The position numbers and the translations under genes were made by a program. Below the pieces are notes generated by a model. The model saw only the letters and a program-made list of their open reading frames with translations, was not told the DNA's origin and did not search any database. From Mytilus edulis (taxonomy: Eukaryota; Mollusca; Bivalvia; Mytilida; Mytilidae): a stretch of DNA of 64,000 bases. The stretch's first letter is position 1; every line of letters begins with the position of its first letter. Shown here piece after piece: positions 34,176 through 46,700 of this stretch. Location of the stretch: positions 18,217,607 to 18,281,606 of the forward strand of contig NC_092357.1 of assembly GCF_963676685.1 (NCBI RefSeq). The letters run 5' to 3'.

Positions 34176-37100
34176 AAAAAAAATCATTTCATTTATTTCT
34201 GTTAAATCCGCACATTCAGGATTGAAAGAACTTATTCTGTTCTGTCATGACCATATATTGAGGGAATGTCATTTGTCGGTGTGTATTATATTTTTTCTAT
34301 TGTGTTTGTTTGTTGTTTTTTAACGGTCTTCTTTTCAAATAGTTTAGAGTTGCGGTCTCTTAAAAAAGTTTGCCGTGCTGTTTGCATTTAGCTCATATGT
34401 GATGTTCATTGGTTGACCTATTTCTGGGAAGATCTAAGTCAGTTTGTCTCTGGTAGGAATTTTTGTCATTGGGCATTAAACACATCCCATTTTTTATGTA
34501 GTAGATGTGAAAGAAAATTCAAAGCTGTTTATAATCTACTATCCTTACTTACTATAGTCTTCCTCAGTCATAAAAACCTGTCATCATTACCGAACTGTAC
34601 AAAGAAATAACACGACGGGTGCCGTTTATGGTGCCGGAAATGCTTACCCCTCCGGAGCACCTGATTTCACTCCCGTTTTTATTGGAGGTCGTGTTGTGGT
34701 CCTATTTATTATTTATAACTGTTGATGTAAATGTCCTTGGGTGTTGTGAGTCTTTGTTTGCTCCTTTGTTTTGATTGTTATTGTCTACTTAATGTTGGAT
34801 ACTCTGTTTACTCCGCAATTGCACAACAATTACAAAAACATGTAGCAATAATTTTAAACAATCGTTATGAGGGTAGATCTGGTGATTTTAATTGAAATTG
34901 TTAGTGTTATTGAGATTTTTAAAGAAATATTAATCTGATATATAATATAATTATAATTATGGACCATAATTTGCTATTGGGCTCCGTTTCCTATAACTAT
35001 AGAAAAGTGATAAAATGTGAATTACTGTAAGAAAAGTTGTAACTACATCTAAAGATGCCATTATTTTTATCAACATACAAGTGTATGCTACTCTTCCCTA
35101 GAAAAAAAATTGAAATATACGAATTTCAAAGATTCTACAACTGTATTTTTGTGTCGTTTCTCGCGTTACTTTTTGCTTCCGAAGAGCATAACGCTGACCG
35201 ATTTATAGATAATCATCACCGGCAAATTCGTAACTTTTGCTTTCAAATAACAAAAAACATCGACCAATAAGAATAGTGAGAAGAAAATGCTGACAACTAT
35301 AAGTATTTATGTACATGTAGCAGATGTAAGAACAGTGGCGTGATTTTTGTGTCCGATTTCGTAACGCAATTTTTAGATGATGTAATCTGCTTTGTTGTAA
35401 TAGAATTCTTAAAAACAATATGCAAATATGAACTCTCGCGAGATGTTCAAACAGGTAAATCCGAGATGATTTACATTCTTGTTTTGATCTTCGTAATAAT
35501 TAAGTAAGAAAATGACGTTATCGTTATGCGTTACATTTCACACGAAACAGAAGTCCAGTTATTTATTAAAATTGTTTTTGTCCTTAAGTTCTAATCATTT
35601 CCGGTCATACGTGAAACATGTGACTAACATGTGATCACGCCCTTACAGCCGGACATACGATATTCTAGTTCTAAACATTGTTTTTGTTTCCAACGGGATG
35701 TTAGCAAACATAATCTGTAGACTTGTTTCGACTTGTTTAAAAAAGGAAAATACAATTTTCAAAGAGATTGCGCCGGGGGTCTATTATTTTCCTATGTGCA
35801 TAATGTTACATACGATCTTGTGTGAAAATAAATGCTCATGACTTGACAAAATCGATTTCAGATTTGACCGACATTTAAACACACTACGTTTCCCAATAAC
35901 AATGTAAAGGGTCCTTGGAAAATTCAATCGGAATTACGTCTCTTATCATGGTGCCGATGTTCGTTGGATTGATTTTGCTTCAGCAGTAAATATTACTGTA
36001 TATTTTAGGTGAATAAAGATAATTAAATGAAAAATGCATGTTAATATACCGTTACACTTGGAATGTACAAAGTTGGTAACTTTGTCGCAATTTTTAATTA
36101 TTTTTTTTTATTCATGTTCTGCAAACACTTTTCAGAAACGCAATAAACTTGTCAAAGGAAAAGTAAACTTTTACCAGGCATGACTTGAAAGGAAGTACTT
36201 TATTGATTTTAGCCCACTAAAGTAGGTTAAAATGTGGAAACCATGTAGATGGTGTACAGGTCACAAATATCACATGGTGCCTATTTTAAAGATTTTAATT
36301 CCAAGTTAAAAGTTTTTTTCTTTACTGGATTTAAAGAATTTTACATTGCCAATGATTTGGAATAAATTTTATATAACTGGAATTTCAAAACCAAATATAA
36401 ATATATTTTTTGGCCAAAACATCAAGATACAACGATTATGGTATCCTGTATCAATGAAGAAAATATGGAAAATTCTGAATAAATTGTACTAATTGTTTTC
36501 AAAACAAGCACATATTTAGGAGTTTTATAATACTGTTACATTTAAGATGGATTTTAAGAAAAAGTATACTGTTCAGATTATTTTAAGCAGATTTTGCAAT
36601 AAAATAAAACTAAAAAAATGCTTTCGGTTTCTTATGGTTTCCTGTCACGTTTAAAAAAAACTTTAATATAACATTGAAAATAGATTTTAAATATTAACAT
36701 GAAGCAAGTAACACTAGTAATGGTGTTTATTTATGCCTTTTGAATTACATTGTGCAAAATAAAGAAAATAAAGATTGGTTTCCTGTTTGGTTTCCTGTCA
36801 CGTAAACGGTGAATCATTCAAAATGTATTAATTTTTTCTCGAAAACTCATTTGTTCCATTCATACTATTCTAACACCAACACAACCCACAAAATAAAAGT
36901 TAAAATTTTAGAACTTATAAAAAAGGATACAAAAAGAAACCAAAGGCCGAATACCAAATTATGGTCCTATATGTATCCGTTATACACAATTTACCTAACT
37001 CATGTAACTATACTACTTAGAAAAATTGTTACATATGTTTCAAAATTTAAGATTGAACTTCCTCATTCTGAATTAATGTAATTACTAGTATTGATTTTAA

Positions 37101-37440
37101 TGTCGGCATATATTAATTATATTTGCATGTGTTAAGATATAAGTATTGTTTAAAAAAAAACAAAGAAGCGTACAATGCTTAAGTTGATAAAAGAAAATCA
37201 AATAGCCGAAATATATATAATTATATTAATTGTCCCTTGTAAAATAATTTTTGACAGCAAATGTTCTGCTTGTGATTTATCCTATTGTACTGAATTAAAA
37301 CACAAATGGAAGTTGATTTTGTTGAGATGAGTTGTATATGACTGATGAAAAAAATACTAGTATTTTAAGTATCTTCATATAACAACTAATCTTCCTTCTT
37401 TTATTTCAGCAATGAAGGCACATTGATATCCAGGGCAAGT
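34176..37440. other. About 3.2 kb with no supported gene
   Basis: A reversed family D fragment lies at 34605-34700 (ACCCCTCCGGAGCACCTGAT), followed by the TTATTTATAACTGTTGATGT repeat also seen at 14083. From 34800 to 37440 I see only AT-rich sequence. Frames at 34413, 35055 and 36809 lack motifs and splice support. Confidence 0.55.
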
Positions 37441-37444
37441 ATGA

Positions 37445-37592
37445 TATAGTATTTTATAGCTGACTATGCGGTATGGGCTTAGCTCATTGTTGAAGGCCGT
37501 ACGGTGACCTATAGATGTTAATGTCTGTGTCATTTTGGTCTTTTGTGGATAGTTGTCTCATTGGCAATCATACCATATCTTTTTTTTATATT
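37445..37592 (-). repeat. Dispersed repeat family A, copy
   Basis: GCGGTATGGGCTTAGCTCAT, AAGGCCGTACGGTGACCTAT and TTGGCAATCATACCATATCT in order. Confidence 0.75.
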
Positions 37593-38044
37593 ATAGCTTG
37601 AGGCTTTTGAAAGTTTATGTTTTTGAAAAAAAATTTAAACCATCGGCATTGCCTGTTCTAGACCAAACTTGTTGAAGAATCTTGATAAAAAAAAAAAGTT
37701 CGCCATCTGTGTAGAGATTTTTGAGTTTGTGTTGTTTTTCTTTTAATTTTGAATAATGATTATAAAAAAAAGTTTTTAAAAGAAAATAGTATAACAAAAA
37801 TCACTAGATTTATTGAATTGCATACAAGTTTGCCTCAGATTTTTTACGACTTAACTTGTAAAATGTATTTACAGTTGTATTCAGCAAAATATATTAAATA
37901 GAAATGCATTAATTTAGTAAAAATCTTAGAAATCTCAGTTTAAATCCATTAAAAAAAATCCGATCATAGCACGTCTTACTGTTTTTTCTTGCTATTTTTC
38001 TTAGTCTATAGAAATGAAATAAACGGCGACATTGAGATTACATT

Positions 38045-38568
38045 GATTTATTAAAAAGAATCAAGAAATACTTGAATCACAATGCACGAATTCTATTTTA
38101 CAATGCGTATATTCTTTCACATTTGGATTACTGTTGTTCAGAATAGGGAAACTGTAACAAGTTTTTAGTTGACAGTTTACTAAAATTGCAAAAAGGGCAG
38201 CTAGAATTATTTTAAACGAACACGATACTCGTAAACCATCAATTGAACTATTTAAGGAATCTGTAATTATTCTTGTTACTTAAAGAATATTTTACCAAAA
38301 ATCATTATTAATGTATAAATCAAAACACCAACTGGCACCAAAATGTTTATCCAATGTGCCTACAAGTAGTAAACAATCGTACAATACTCGACTTTCATCA
38401 TCGGATAATTTTATTGTCCCTAAACAAATACAGATTTATACAAATCAAGTTTTTCTTTTAGTGGTCCAAAAGTGTGTAATTCACTGTCTAGTTAAATTAA
38501 AAAATCAAAAAGTATATCTGCATTCAAAAACTCTGACAAGTCATTTTATTTTAAAAAGTGTTTAATTT
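38045..38568 (+). pseudogene. Second non-LTR retrotransposon RT relic (C-terminal end)
   Basis: Translating in shifting frames gives DLLKRIKKYLNHNARILFYN, YILSHLDYC, AARIILNEHDTRKPSIELF, LLMYKSKHQLAPKCL and YNTRLSSSDNFIVPK. These are landmarks of the region downstream of the reverse transcriptase core in CR1/L2-like LINEs. At least one frameshift (about 38195) and stops at about 38145 and 38280 show it is dead. It differs clearly from the 29.5-kb relic, so it is a different family or subfamily. Confidence 0.8.
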
Positions 38569-38757
38569 ATAAGTTAAGCCAACAATGTATACCATAGGTG
38601 TTTTTGTTGTTGTTGTTATATTACTTTATATACGTCTATTGTTTACATGTATGAAATAGTAGATTAATTATGTTTTATTCATATTGTTATCATTGTATGT
38701 AGAGAGCCTTATTGAAAATTGGTTTAATCCAAATGAGTTACTCTCTTTAAATAAAGA

Positions 38758-38843
<86 letters not shown>
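38758..38843 (+). repeat. (ATT)n microsatellite, about 28 units, at a LINE 3' end
   Basis: 86 bp of uninterrupted TAT/ATT triplets directly after CTCTTTAAATAAAGATAT. It follows the 38045-38568 RT relic at the distance expected of its 3' tail, so it is probably an expanded LINE terminal repeat. The poly-Ile frames on both strands are artefacts. Confidence 0.9.
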
Positions 38844-38844
<1 letters not shown>

Positions 38845-38934
38845 AAACACACAACTACAAGTTTTATTTCTGTGATGAATTCGAGAAGGGAAATGGAGAA
38901 TGTGTCAAAGCAACAACAACCCGACCATAGAGTA

Positions 38935-39005
38935 GACAACAGCCCAAGGTCACCAATTTGTCTTCAATGTAGCGAGAAACTCGTCCTTCAGCTGGCCCCT
39001 TAAAA
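38935..39005 (-). repeat. Family E fragment, reversed
   Basis: AAGGTCACCAATTTGTCTTC and TAGCGAGAAACTCGTCCTTC and CAGCTGGCCCCT are the reverse of sequence at 23275-23345. Confidence 0.6.
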
Positions 39006-39399
39006 ATGAGTATTTTAAACTTACAAAATGTATTTATCTTCTCTTATCACAATTGACACAAATTCGTAGCTACATATCTTAAACACAGGTTCACTATATC
39101 ATATAACACCACGCGTGCAAGTGTATTAATGCATAATGCATAAAAAATAAATTTCCCTCATTGCAAATTACTTAATACACTTTCAAAACTATAAGCGGAT
39201 TGTATAATTTGTCTTATGTGTAACAGCACTGAACACAAATCAAATAATATTGGTTTCTATCTTATACTGTATGGTAAAATAAACATGAGACCTTTTGAGA
39301 AAAAAAAAACCTCTTGTTGTAGAATATCAAAGCGCGATACGGTTTTGGTGTCACTAATCGACCATACCCTGAGACAGTCATTCCGGAAACATGCGTGTT

Positions 39400-39405
39400 T
39401 TTATT
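39400..39405 (-). promoter_or_regulatory. Candidate polyadenylation signal of gene 2
   Basis: AATAAA on the minus strand about 90 nt after the gene 2 stop codon. Position fits; no transcript end is available to confirm it. Confidence 0.4.
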
Positions 39406-39495
39406 TTCGATAGAATACAAACATGTTGTTGTAACAAAATTGTTGATTCTGACACAGATATAACAACCGTTCCACAGTTTTTAAATGTCTAAGTG

Positions 39496-40727
39496 TTAAG
39501 GTTGACTTATGTAAGCCATTCCGCCGGGAAATCCATAACCTTCATTGTTCTTTTCGCCGTAAATCCATAGTCCAAACTTCAAATCTAATTCATGGCGTAT
39601 ATCATGAGCGCCACCTTTTGTAATTTTTTGACTAAATGTTGCATAATTGAATTCATTAATTGTCATGTTAAAAACGTCTGTTACACTCAGCTTCTTATTG
39701 TCGATTTTAAATCCATCAAATGGATATTTTAGGGATTTCACAGTTGTAACGAGACATGTTACACTTATGTAGCTGGTATATCCAGTTGGAACCGTGAAAT
39801 TATAGTATGATTTGTAATGTTGAATTCCTGGTATGGTCATCATGTAGGCGTCATACTTAGGAATATCTTTCGGAAAACTAACAACCAGAACAGTCTCATT
39901 TGCATTTATGGTGGACAAGTGAGAATTGTCAAATTGATGAAAATTTTCTTTTTCGATATCAATTGAATATCCCCCGCTAAGTGTGGATATTTTTAATTCC
40001 GTAGCTTCATGACAGTAAACCCTTACAACACTATCGTTTCTTTTTGCAATCGTCGGAATAATGAAATCTTGGACGAGCTGGTTTACAGGTAATACCATTT
40101 CAATGAATGCGTTACAATAGAAGTTGTTTATAGCATTGCACTTGTTCCCGGAAACCACGCCTACTTGTTTGTTTGAAGTTACAATAGAACCAGAGAGGTC
40201 ATAAATATGAGATATTTGCAATGTTTGAAGTTTTGATAGAGTAATTGTCAGTGTTTCGCCATTTCCATACGATAGACTTTTATATTTGACATTCGTACTG
40301 CTTACTGGAATTCTAAACTTTATTTGGACTTCTGTATTGTCCTGCAAACTCACGACACCAAGCAAACTTTTCCTGAGTTCCTCATTTTTAGATGGCTTAA
40401 ATGTTGGGACAATGTATTTGTCACCAAGAATAGTAGATGGGACCGCCAAATATCCGTCAACAGCGGTATCAGAAACAAAACCATATAGGACAAAGGGAAT
40501 AGTAGAATTCACATGGATTGCGTCATTTGAAATGCCATCTTTTGTGAAGAGAGAATTGGGAAGGTCTACTGAATTAGTATCGGAAGTTAGATCAATAGTG
40601 CTGATTAGTCCAATCTTAGAATATACACTGACAGTTCCGCTTTCCGAAGCACGAATATACAGTCGAGGAACATTATCGCTTCTTGGAGGTTCTGTAAACA
40701 TGATGACGTAATCGGAATATCCTTTAT
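39496..40727 (-). CDS. Gene 2 exon 7: IgGFc-binding domain, last exon
   Basis: Begins after CTATTTGCAG with [14 protein letters not shown] and stays open for 410 residues to [17 protein letters not shown]. It shares long blocks with the gene 1 exon ([72 protein letters not shown]). The domain is extracellular in the predicted topology, with several N-x-S/T sites. Confidence 0.93.
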
Positions 40728-43700
40728 CTGCAAATAGGAATTTATAAAATATATTCAACTTTGTACTTGCTTGGCTTTATAACGTTTTGATTTGAGCGCC
40801 ACTGATGAGTCTTATGTAGACAAAATGCGCGTCTGGCGTACACAATTATAATCCTGGTACCTTTGATAACTATTAGCTTGCCATTGATCTTTGGAAGTTG
40901 CCGGCTTAACTTAATTATTATAGCATTTTCACAAAACAAAATATTCCTAAATAAATATTTGGTGTGTAACAATTCTATTACGCTTAGTGATATAACCGAC
41001 GTTAATCACAATCAGTCGACAAAAGAATGAATTTAATTATTACATATATCAAGCATCAACCAATATAGCCATGATTGAGTAGGTGTGCTTTATTGATATA
41101 TTGCATCATTTAAGGGGTTAGACTTTGGTCAAGGGAGATAACTCTTTAATTCAGTGATGCGTTTGTAAAAGTCAAGTTTTATTAATGTATTTTAAGCATT
41201 TACCTGAAACAGATTGAAAATAATCTATGTATCCTAGAAGCTTAGAACGTATTTATGAAAATGGCTGACACAAACGTACTGATGATTTCAAGAGTTATTT
41301 CCCTTAACCAAGGTCTACCACCTTAAAGAATTCATAATTATATCGAAGGAAAAGAGATGTTTCTGAATATTTTTTAAAACATACATTGACAAATTGAGAT
41401 GTATATTTAGCTTTCGAATAGATTATTAGAAATTTCAAGAATACAAAGAACTTTCATTGATAGTAGAGTCTTTGTGATCCCCTCATAATATTTCCTCAGC
41501 ACTGTTACTATTTAAACAACTAGTGGTTCGTATTGAATTACGTGCATTTTCAACAATGGCCACTCTTTGACATTGTAGACTAGAACTTAATTCATGACAA
41601 AAATATCTTTTTTGTTAACTGTAGGTTGCTACTCATTTTTATTGTGTATTGTTTCTCTTTTGTCTGCCTTATGTTATGTAGAAAAACGTAAGAACTATTT
41701 AACGGCAATATCTCCTCGATTTCTTCTATATTAATCTATTCGTTGATCTTATATTGCTAATCATTTTTACTGTTGACATTTTTTCTTTATAACTCATATA
41801 GGTACAAAAGAGGGACGAAAGGTATAAAATGGACAGTCAAAATTATAAGTCTAAAACAAACTGACAACGCCATGGCTAAAAATGAAAAAGGCAAACAGAC
41901 AAACAAGTACACATGACACAACATAGAAAACTAAAGAATAAACAAAACGAACCCCACCAAAAACTAGGGGTGGTCTCAGGTGCTCCGGAAGGGTAAGCAG
42001 ATCCTGCTCCACATGTGGCACCCGTCGTGTTGCTTATGTGATATCAAATCCGGTAAATAGTCTAATTCGGTAGGTCACATTTATGAAAGGGAAGGGGATT
42101 GTAGTTTGAACAAAAATACCGATCTCCGAGGAAAATTGTAAACGGAAGGTCCCTAAGCAAAATCTAAACATTAAACACGTCAAACGAATGGATAAAAACT
42201 GTCATAGTTCTGAGAGGTACAGGCTTTATTTTTTGTAGAAAAGGATGGGTTTAAGTTGGTTCTATATCAAGCTAAATTTTATATTGAGTTTGATATCTAC
42301 ACCATATGAAAGCCGGTGCATGCATATAAATATTTACCTTCACACTGTCGACCGAAATACCCGGATAAACATCCACAACTGTAACTGTCTCCTGTAACTT
42401 TACATGTTCCTTCATTTTGACAGGGATTGCTGTCACAAGCACTTACTGAAATTCAAAGTAAAGGCTTATGAAGCTGTTTCATTTCTCACTATATATAATT
42501 ATTATATAGTTTAATAAGTAAATTGATTAGTATTAGGTAAATACTATTATCATCTATCATAAGCACTTACTCAAAGTATAATCTTACCATGTGATCATGC
42601 TGTTTCGATTTTCAATATATATTTCAGATATAGTTAAGAATGTAAATAAATAAGTATAACGCAAATACCCTTATTATCGTGTGCCATATATATTGACTGT
42701 TTAACGATGTTTGAAAGGAAGTTCAAAGTCCTATGTGCTATAACACACGAAAAATTAGTGTTCCATCGTAAATGACAAACATTTTAAGTAGTAAGTGAAC
42801 AAGTGTAGTGTTGTCAATCATTATCCGAGATTTTAACTGTTAATTTTTCTCAACAGTTTCCGGTTTTTGAATACATTATGAATAATATAAGCTGATTTTG
42901 ACACCTTTTTATGGTATTCTTTTAAAATACTTCTGATAAATTGATTGCCCTAAATAGATAGGTGTCGAAAGTACTGAATTGAGTCAACAGTAGTATACAG
43001 ACTTTCATATCTCATAAATCAACTAAGTTACAAATCAAAGTTAAAAACAAAAACTGGGGTTATTGCACTGAACCGTAATATACCGCAATGGTAGGATGAT
43101 CGACAGACAACCATCTCCAGCTTTGCATGTATATCCAGCCGTGCGAAATAATACTTATTCAAAATATCAACGTAGGACATTTACAAACGTAAATGTTACT
43201 ATTAAACATATTAAACTTGCATGAGGTTTTTCAGATACATGAAATAGTGCATCTTCTGTAAATGTTTTATAAACAAACTAAAATTGAACTTACTTATAAT
43301 GTGGTTGGCTGTTTAAAAACATTTTGTTCAAATATGACATCGGATGTTTTCATTTTGTCGACATATTTTATGACCCCATGTAATGAAATTTATCACTAGA
43401 TTCAGATTCAGACAACTATATTTCAACTAAAATATCTCAGTTCCAACTTTTATTTCATAAGTTTAATATTTATAAAAGGTAGGTTATTCGCAAAATAATT
43501 TTTGATATTCATATTAAAGCTTATCCATATTGACAGATGTTTCCTAAGCAAAGTACTCCTCAAAACAATTTTGTAAGCAAAATCTACATAAATACACCTT
43601 TTATACATACTTATTTAATTCATTCACAATTTAAATAAGGTATATGCTACTAAATTACAACAACACTTGACAACAAAAGACAGATGAAAATACAGAAAAA

Positions 43701-46700
43701 AAGTAAAATAACAAAAATACCGAACTCCAAGTGAAATTCAAAACAGAAAGTCATTGATAAAAAAGCTCAAGCACATTTAAAGAATGGAAAACAACTGTCA
43801 TATTTCTGACTTGTTACAGGCATTTCCTTATGGCATAGATCACTTATTAATGCCCGAACGGAAAGAACATACATTAAAGTAATACATATTTAAAACAAAA
43901 TAGATTCTACGCATGTAGCTGCATCTTTATGAATAGGTGACATATTTAGGTAGTTTTGGTATCAAGGGAAAGCCTGGGGACTTTGGATCTCTGAAGAACC
44001 CTTGTTAGTTTCTTTTGAAAAATAAAAAAGTATATAAAGGTATATAGGAGTGCAAATTTGCCCTGTTGTTCATATTCGAAATTACTGTTTTGTACTATCA
44101 AACTTCCGGGAACAATTCAGCACAAGTTAGGATATGGTATATTGTTGCCATGAAATGACTGTCACTTTATATGAACTTAAGACAAAGTAGCAAATAATGC
44201 TTGAAACTGCAGAATTTAACATAGAAAGCAATGGGGCTATCAATTATTGGTTTTGTACCTTATGAACAAATTGGTGGAATACACCTGGTCTTATAGCTAG
44301 CTAAACCTCTCACTTTTATGATAAGTGCTTAAAATTCCAACATTTTGACAACAATGTTTGAGCAAAACAAACAGACATAATGGAATGGATTGAGAATTGT
44401 CATTTGATCTCATACAACATCTTCTTATATCTGTAATAGGTAAATGCGTCATAAATTGAGGTACAGCTTTAACATCGTAATATATTCCTAATCACAAAAT
44501 ATCAAGCTTGTCTTGTTAATCTTGACAGAGCGCATTACTATCTTTGTGTGTGCTTGGCCTTGATTTAGGTTACAACATAATTTGATGGTTATCAGATATT
44601 ATCTTCCTTGTACTTACTTTGACACTGACCACCGGAAAACCCTCTCGCGCATGTACAGCTGTATGTGTTTCCGGTAATATCACAGGTTCCACCGTTCAAG
44701 CATGGATTACTATCACAAGGGCCGACTGCAAATACAAATTATGTATTTTACCAGTTTAATTAAAGTATGAAAGAAAACGTTTTCTACAAATTTCTACAAT
44801 TATAAAGATAAGTTATTGAGAATGTTTCTCTTTTGAAATTTAATTCTTTCCAAGTTCCTCTGTCTGACTTTTCCGTCAAGCTACCAGAAAATGAAATGAA
44901 TCTTTGTTTTACGACAGCGATGTATTTGTTCTGAAAGTTGCCATTAATGATAATAGAGTCTCCGGCATATATAAATTCATGGCTTTACAAAATAAAGAGA
45001 AGATACAAAGGGGCCAAGGAAATAAGCATTCTTCGAACTAAAATAAATACAAACAAAATGGTGGCTACAAAGGTAACAACCGACGAAGAACACGAACCCA
45101 CTTTAAACATGGTTTGATTTCATGTGCGTCTAAAAGATAATAATCTGTAGTTGTAGCAAAATGTCAAAAATACAAGGGGTTTTACTCCTTATGAAAACTT
45201 AAAGGAATGATGTTGCAAAGTAGTTTAAAGAATTTTCAAAGTGAGTGTGAGGCCTTGGAAATATACCTGGGCATGAGCAGGGTTAAAAAATAAAAATAAA
45301 AATATACTGAACCCCATGAAACTTCACATCTGACAGTCTCTTATGAAATGGCAAAATCAAAAGGTCAAACGCCCAAACGAATGGAAAACAACTGTCATAC
45401 AAGTGTGATGTTTAGTGCTATTAAACCAGATTCTATCCATCTGTTTTACATAAGAAAATGCCTGTACCAAGTCATGAATATGAGAGTTTTGGTCTATTCA
45501 TTTGATGTGTTTGTCCTTTTGATTTTGCCATTTGATTAAGGACTTTCCGTTTTGAATTTTCCTCGGAGTTCAGTATTTTTGTAATTTAACTTTTTTCTTA
45601 CTTGGTACGAGGCATTTCCTATAGCTTTCTTAACCTCTAACATTATTTATTTTTCTACTAAAATTATTTTTAAGAAGGAAATGCAGTTAAAATAAAGTCA
45701 AGACATCGAAAAATTGTTAACTCCATTTCTACCAAAAAAAATGATAAATTTCTAACGTTCGGGATCAGAAGCTAATACAAAATCTAAGACACTTATGTGA
45801 AATTGGCATTACTTTCAAAAGAATACAGCCACATGAAGTGATGTAATTATGGAATGGATATCGATATAATACATACCATCACACTGGTCACCTGAAAATC
45901 CAGGATCACAGGTACATTTGTATTTATCTCCCTTTACTTGACATAGTCCACCATTACTACATGGGTTGCTGTCGCATACACTCACTGCAAACAAAAGGTT
46001 TCTTAGCTTTTATGAAATTTGGTTCGTGTCAATTGAACGAATATGAACAAAAAAGTAAAACACAAATACTAAACTCGAAGACAAATTCAAAAAGGGGAAA
46101 GTTTCTAAAAACTGACAAAATCAATTTACAGGGTAGAAATTGATTACTGAACGAAAAGGATGAATCAGAATTTCAGGTCCTTAAATGCTCTTCTTTGAAT
46201 TCCAAGTATAAATGGCCTGGGAGTTTTTAAATTAAAATTCCTTTGTTTATAAATCTTCTTGAAATAGTTTACATAGGAGTGGATTTAAAAAAAGTCCATG
46301 CAAAAATCGTAACAATGTTCCAAACACTCTTTCAATACTCAAATAGTAAAACAAGTCATATAAACCTTCACATCTGGAGCCTGCGAAACCAGGGCTGCAT
46401 GTACAGGTAAAATTGTCGCCAATAGCTTTACACAGACCGCCATTAAAACATGGCTGGTTGCCGCATGGAGTACCTGCAAAAAAAGAAATAACTTCAGTTT
46501 TAAAAAAAATAATCGATAATAATCTCAAAATTATTGACCCAATAATTTATATGAATGATAACGATTTCTGATAATATGGAATATTCGTACGCAAATATGC
46601 ATTACAATTTAAATAATAAGAATAAGCGTACTTCATTTCGGCTTATGTGACCATTTAACTTTTTTTGTTGTTCCAAGCGTCACTGATCAGTCTTTTGTTT

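Noticed and set aside
38668-38875. Poly-isoleucine open frames
   Set aside because: Direct product of the ATT microsatellite on both strands.
40286-40711. 141-codon plus-strand frame opposite the gene 2 IgGFc exon
   Set aside because: Shadow of the real minus-strand exon, which has domain motifs and matching splice sites.
43110-43165. Possible extra EGF exon (GGATATACATGCAAAGCTGG on the minus strand)
   Set aside because: Only one Cys context resembles EGF, with no donor or acceptor in phase and no further cysteines.
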